This document shows positions 6,398-7,454 of a stretch of 7,454 nucleotides of DNA, one piece after another (position 1 is the stretch's first letter; the number at the start of each line of letters is the position of its first letter). Location of the stretch: NCBI GenBank assembly GCA_003444085.1, contig DLVL01000100.1:13282-20735 (forward strand), read 5' to 3'. This DNA is from Kosmotogaceae bacterium. Its GTDB lineage: Bacteria > Thermotogota > Thermotogae > Petrotogales > Kosmotogaceae. The notes beneath the pieces were generated by a model. The model did not search any database, had not been told where the DNA came from, and worked only from the letters and a program-made list of their open reading frames with translations. The position numbers and the translations under genes are program-made.

Positions 6398-7390
6398 GTG
6401 AAACAGGCGGTCTATTTCGAAGAGCTAGGAAATGATGTACTCGAATGCAGACTCTGTCCGCATCATTGCAAGATAGAACCAGGCAGATCAGGACTGTGTC
6501 TATCAAGAAAGAATCTCCGCGGCATGCTTTACTCGTCGAATTACGGAGAACTGACGTCCATTGCAGTAGATCCAATCGAGAAGAAACCTCTTTATCACTT
6601 TTATCCTGGATCTGAGATCCTGTCGGTGGGCTCATGGGGATGTAACTTGCTGTGCCAGTTCTGTCAAAACTGGGAGATCTCGAAATCCAGGCCAAGGATA
6701 ATCAGAAGAGTTGATCCGGAACAGCTTGTGGAAATTTCTCAGGAGAACAACTCGTTTGGTATTGCTTTCACATACAATGAGCCTATAGTCTCCTTCGAAT
6801 TCCTGTTGGATACTTCAAGAGCAGCGTCAAAAGAGGGAATTATCAGTCTCATGGTGACAAATGGTGTAATTGAAGAGGAACCTCTTGAGCTGCTGGTTCA
6901 ATCGGTAAGAGCCATGAACATAGATCTGAAGGGTTGGTCAGACGATTTCTACAGAAGTTATATAGGTGTGGAGAAGAAGTATGTTCAACGAACTATTGAG
7001 AAGTCATTTGCTGCTGGTGTTCATGTAGAGATTACTACTCTGGTTATCCCGGGTCTGAATGATTCGAAGGATGACATGGACCAGCAAGCCAGATGGATTG
7101 CCTCTTTGTCCGAAGATATTCCTCTGCACCTGACCAGATACTTTCCAAATTACAAGATGGAAGTCCCTCCTACACCACCCGAGACGATATTCAGCCTCTG
7201 TGAAGTAGCAAGGCAGCACCTGAACTATGTGTACGCAGGCAATATCGGAGCTTCTGAAGCTGGAGATACCAGATGTCCAGAATGTGGGGAGTTGCTTGTC
7301 AAGAGGAGAGGGTACTCAGTCACGGTCGAAAGACTTGACAGCGAAGGCAGGTGCAGCAATTGCGGAAGAAACGCCGCGATAATCGTCTGA
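6398..7390 (+). CDS. AmmeMemoRadiSam-system radical SAM enzyme
   Basis: This is a 330-residue radical S-adenosylmethionine enzyme related to pyruvate formate-lyase activases. The [4Fe-4S]-binding motif CxxxCxxC lies in GCNLLCQFCQN (C82, C86, C89). Upstream there is a second cysteine cluster, C17xxC20xxxC24 with C34, typical of this subfamily. TYNEP (125-129) and NIDLKG (174-179) are conserved barrel segments of PflA-like enzymes. The C-terminus holds two CxxC pairs (C293/C296 and C319/C322) resembling a zinc ribbon. The reaction and substrate of this subfamily are not known to me; genomic pairing with AMMECR1 and Memo suggests a shared modification, which is inference. The start is GTG at 6398, preceded by AAAGGGTGATC, a near-perfect ribosome site, while no ATG lies close upstream in frame. 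The next reading frame overlaps its last 31 bases. Confidence 0.94.
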   Translation: MKQAVYFEELGNDVLECRLCPHHCKIEPGRSGLCLSRKNLRGMLYSSNYGELTSIAVDPIEKKPLYHFYPGSEILSVGSWGCNLLCQFCQNWEISKSRPRIIRRVDPEQLVEISQENNSFGIAFTYNEPIVSFEFLLDTSRAASKEGIISLMVTNGVIEEEPLELLVQSVRAMNIDLKGWSDDFYRSYIGVEKKYVQRTIEKSFAAGVHVEITTLVIPGLNDSKDDMDQQARWIASLSEDIPLHLTRYFPNYKMEVPPTPPETIFSLCEVARQHLNYVYAGNIGASEAGDTRCPECGELLVKRRGYSVTVERLDSEGRCSNCGRNAAIIV

Positions 7391-7454
7391 ACATAAGGCT
7401 CATTTCCATTAGCTTCCTTCTCGTGCTCTCTGTGGTCATTATTGCTACTCTATT
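7360..7454 (+). CDS. Start of a membrane-anchored protein, cut by the window edge
   Basis: An open frame begins at TTG 7360, preceded by AGGTG (7349-7353) with a 6-base gap, and runs to the window end without a stop. The visible residues are MRKKRRDNRLNIRLISISFL followed by LVLSVVIIATL. That is a strongly basic cytoplasmic tail and then one hydrophobic helix from about residue 12, the pattern of a single-pass, N-in inner-membrane protein. The 31-base overlap with the radical SAM gene is compatible with an operon. Penicillin-binding proteins, FtsL-like proteins and many sensor proteins begin this way, and 31 residues are too few to choose. A GTG at 7351 in the same frame is an alternative start. 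Confidence 0.55.
   Translation, partial: MRKKRRDNRLNIRLISISFLLVLSVVIIATL

Noticed and set aside
6150..6695. Open frame of 181 codons on the minus strand across the AMMECR1-radical SAM junction
   Set aside because: It is antisense to two confident genes and resembles no family. The frame stays open by codon-composition effect.

Overview
The window reads as ordinary bacterial chromosome, most likely from a mesophilic or moderately thermophilic member of the Thermotogota (Mesotoga/Kosmotoga-like). This is inference. It rests on a pyrophosphate-type phosphofructokinase resembling the Thermotoga maritima enzyme, tightly packed genes with very strong Shine-Dalgarno sites and frequent GTG/TTG starts, and a mid-range GC content by eye. 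No rRNA, tRNA, CRISPR array, insertion sequence or phage gene was seen.

Layout: positions 1-70 are non-coding and hold one short hairpin. On the minus strand, a cytoplasmic TPR-repeat protein (823-1893) is followed, with a 16-base overlap, by a bifunctional prepilin peptidase (71-838). A divergent intergenic region (1894-2065) carries candidate promoters and three inverted repeats. To its right, a ferritin-like diiron protein (2066-2563, plus strand) converges on ribonuclease R (2571-4727, minus strand). A second divergent region (4728-4826) drives ribonuclease R leftward and a rightward operon. That operon contains PPi-dependent 6-phosphofructokinase (4827-5849), an AMMECR1-domain protein (5868-6374), an AmmeMemoRadiSam-type radical SAM enzyme (6398-7390) and the start of a membrane-anchored protein cut by the window edge (7360-7454).

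How the genes may work together: the left pair belongs to type IV pilus or type II-like secretion biology through the prepilin peptidase, and the TPR protein may be a scaffold for it. The ferritin-like protein is probably an oxygen/peroxide or iron-handling protein. Ribonuclease R degrades structured RNA. The phosphofructokinase feeds glycolysis with pyrophosphate as phosphoryl donor. It is apparently co-transcribed with two of the three components of the uncharacterised AmmeMemoRadiSam system; the third, Memo, is not in this window.

The least understood parts are the AMMECR1/radical SAM pair, whose reaction is to my knowledge unknown, and the symmetric regulatory DNA in the two divergent promoter regions. 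In the second of these, the two opposing -10 boxes lie in one 10-bp palindrome.
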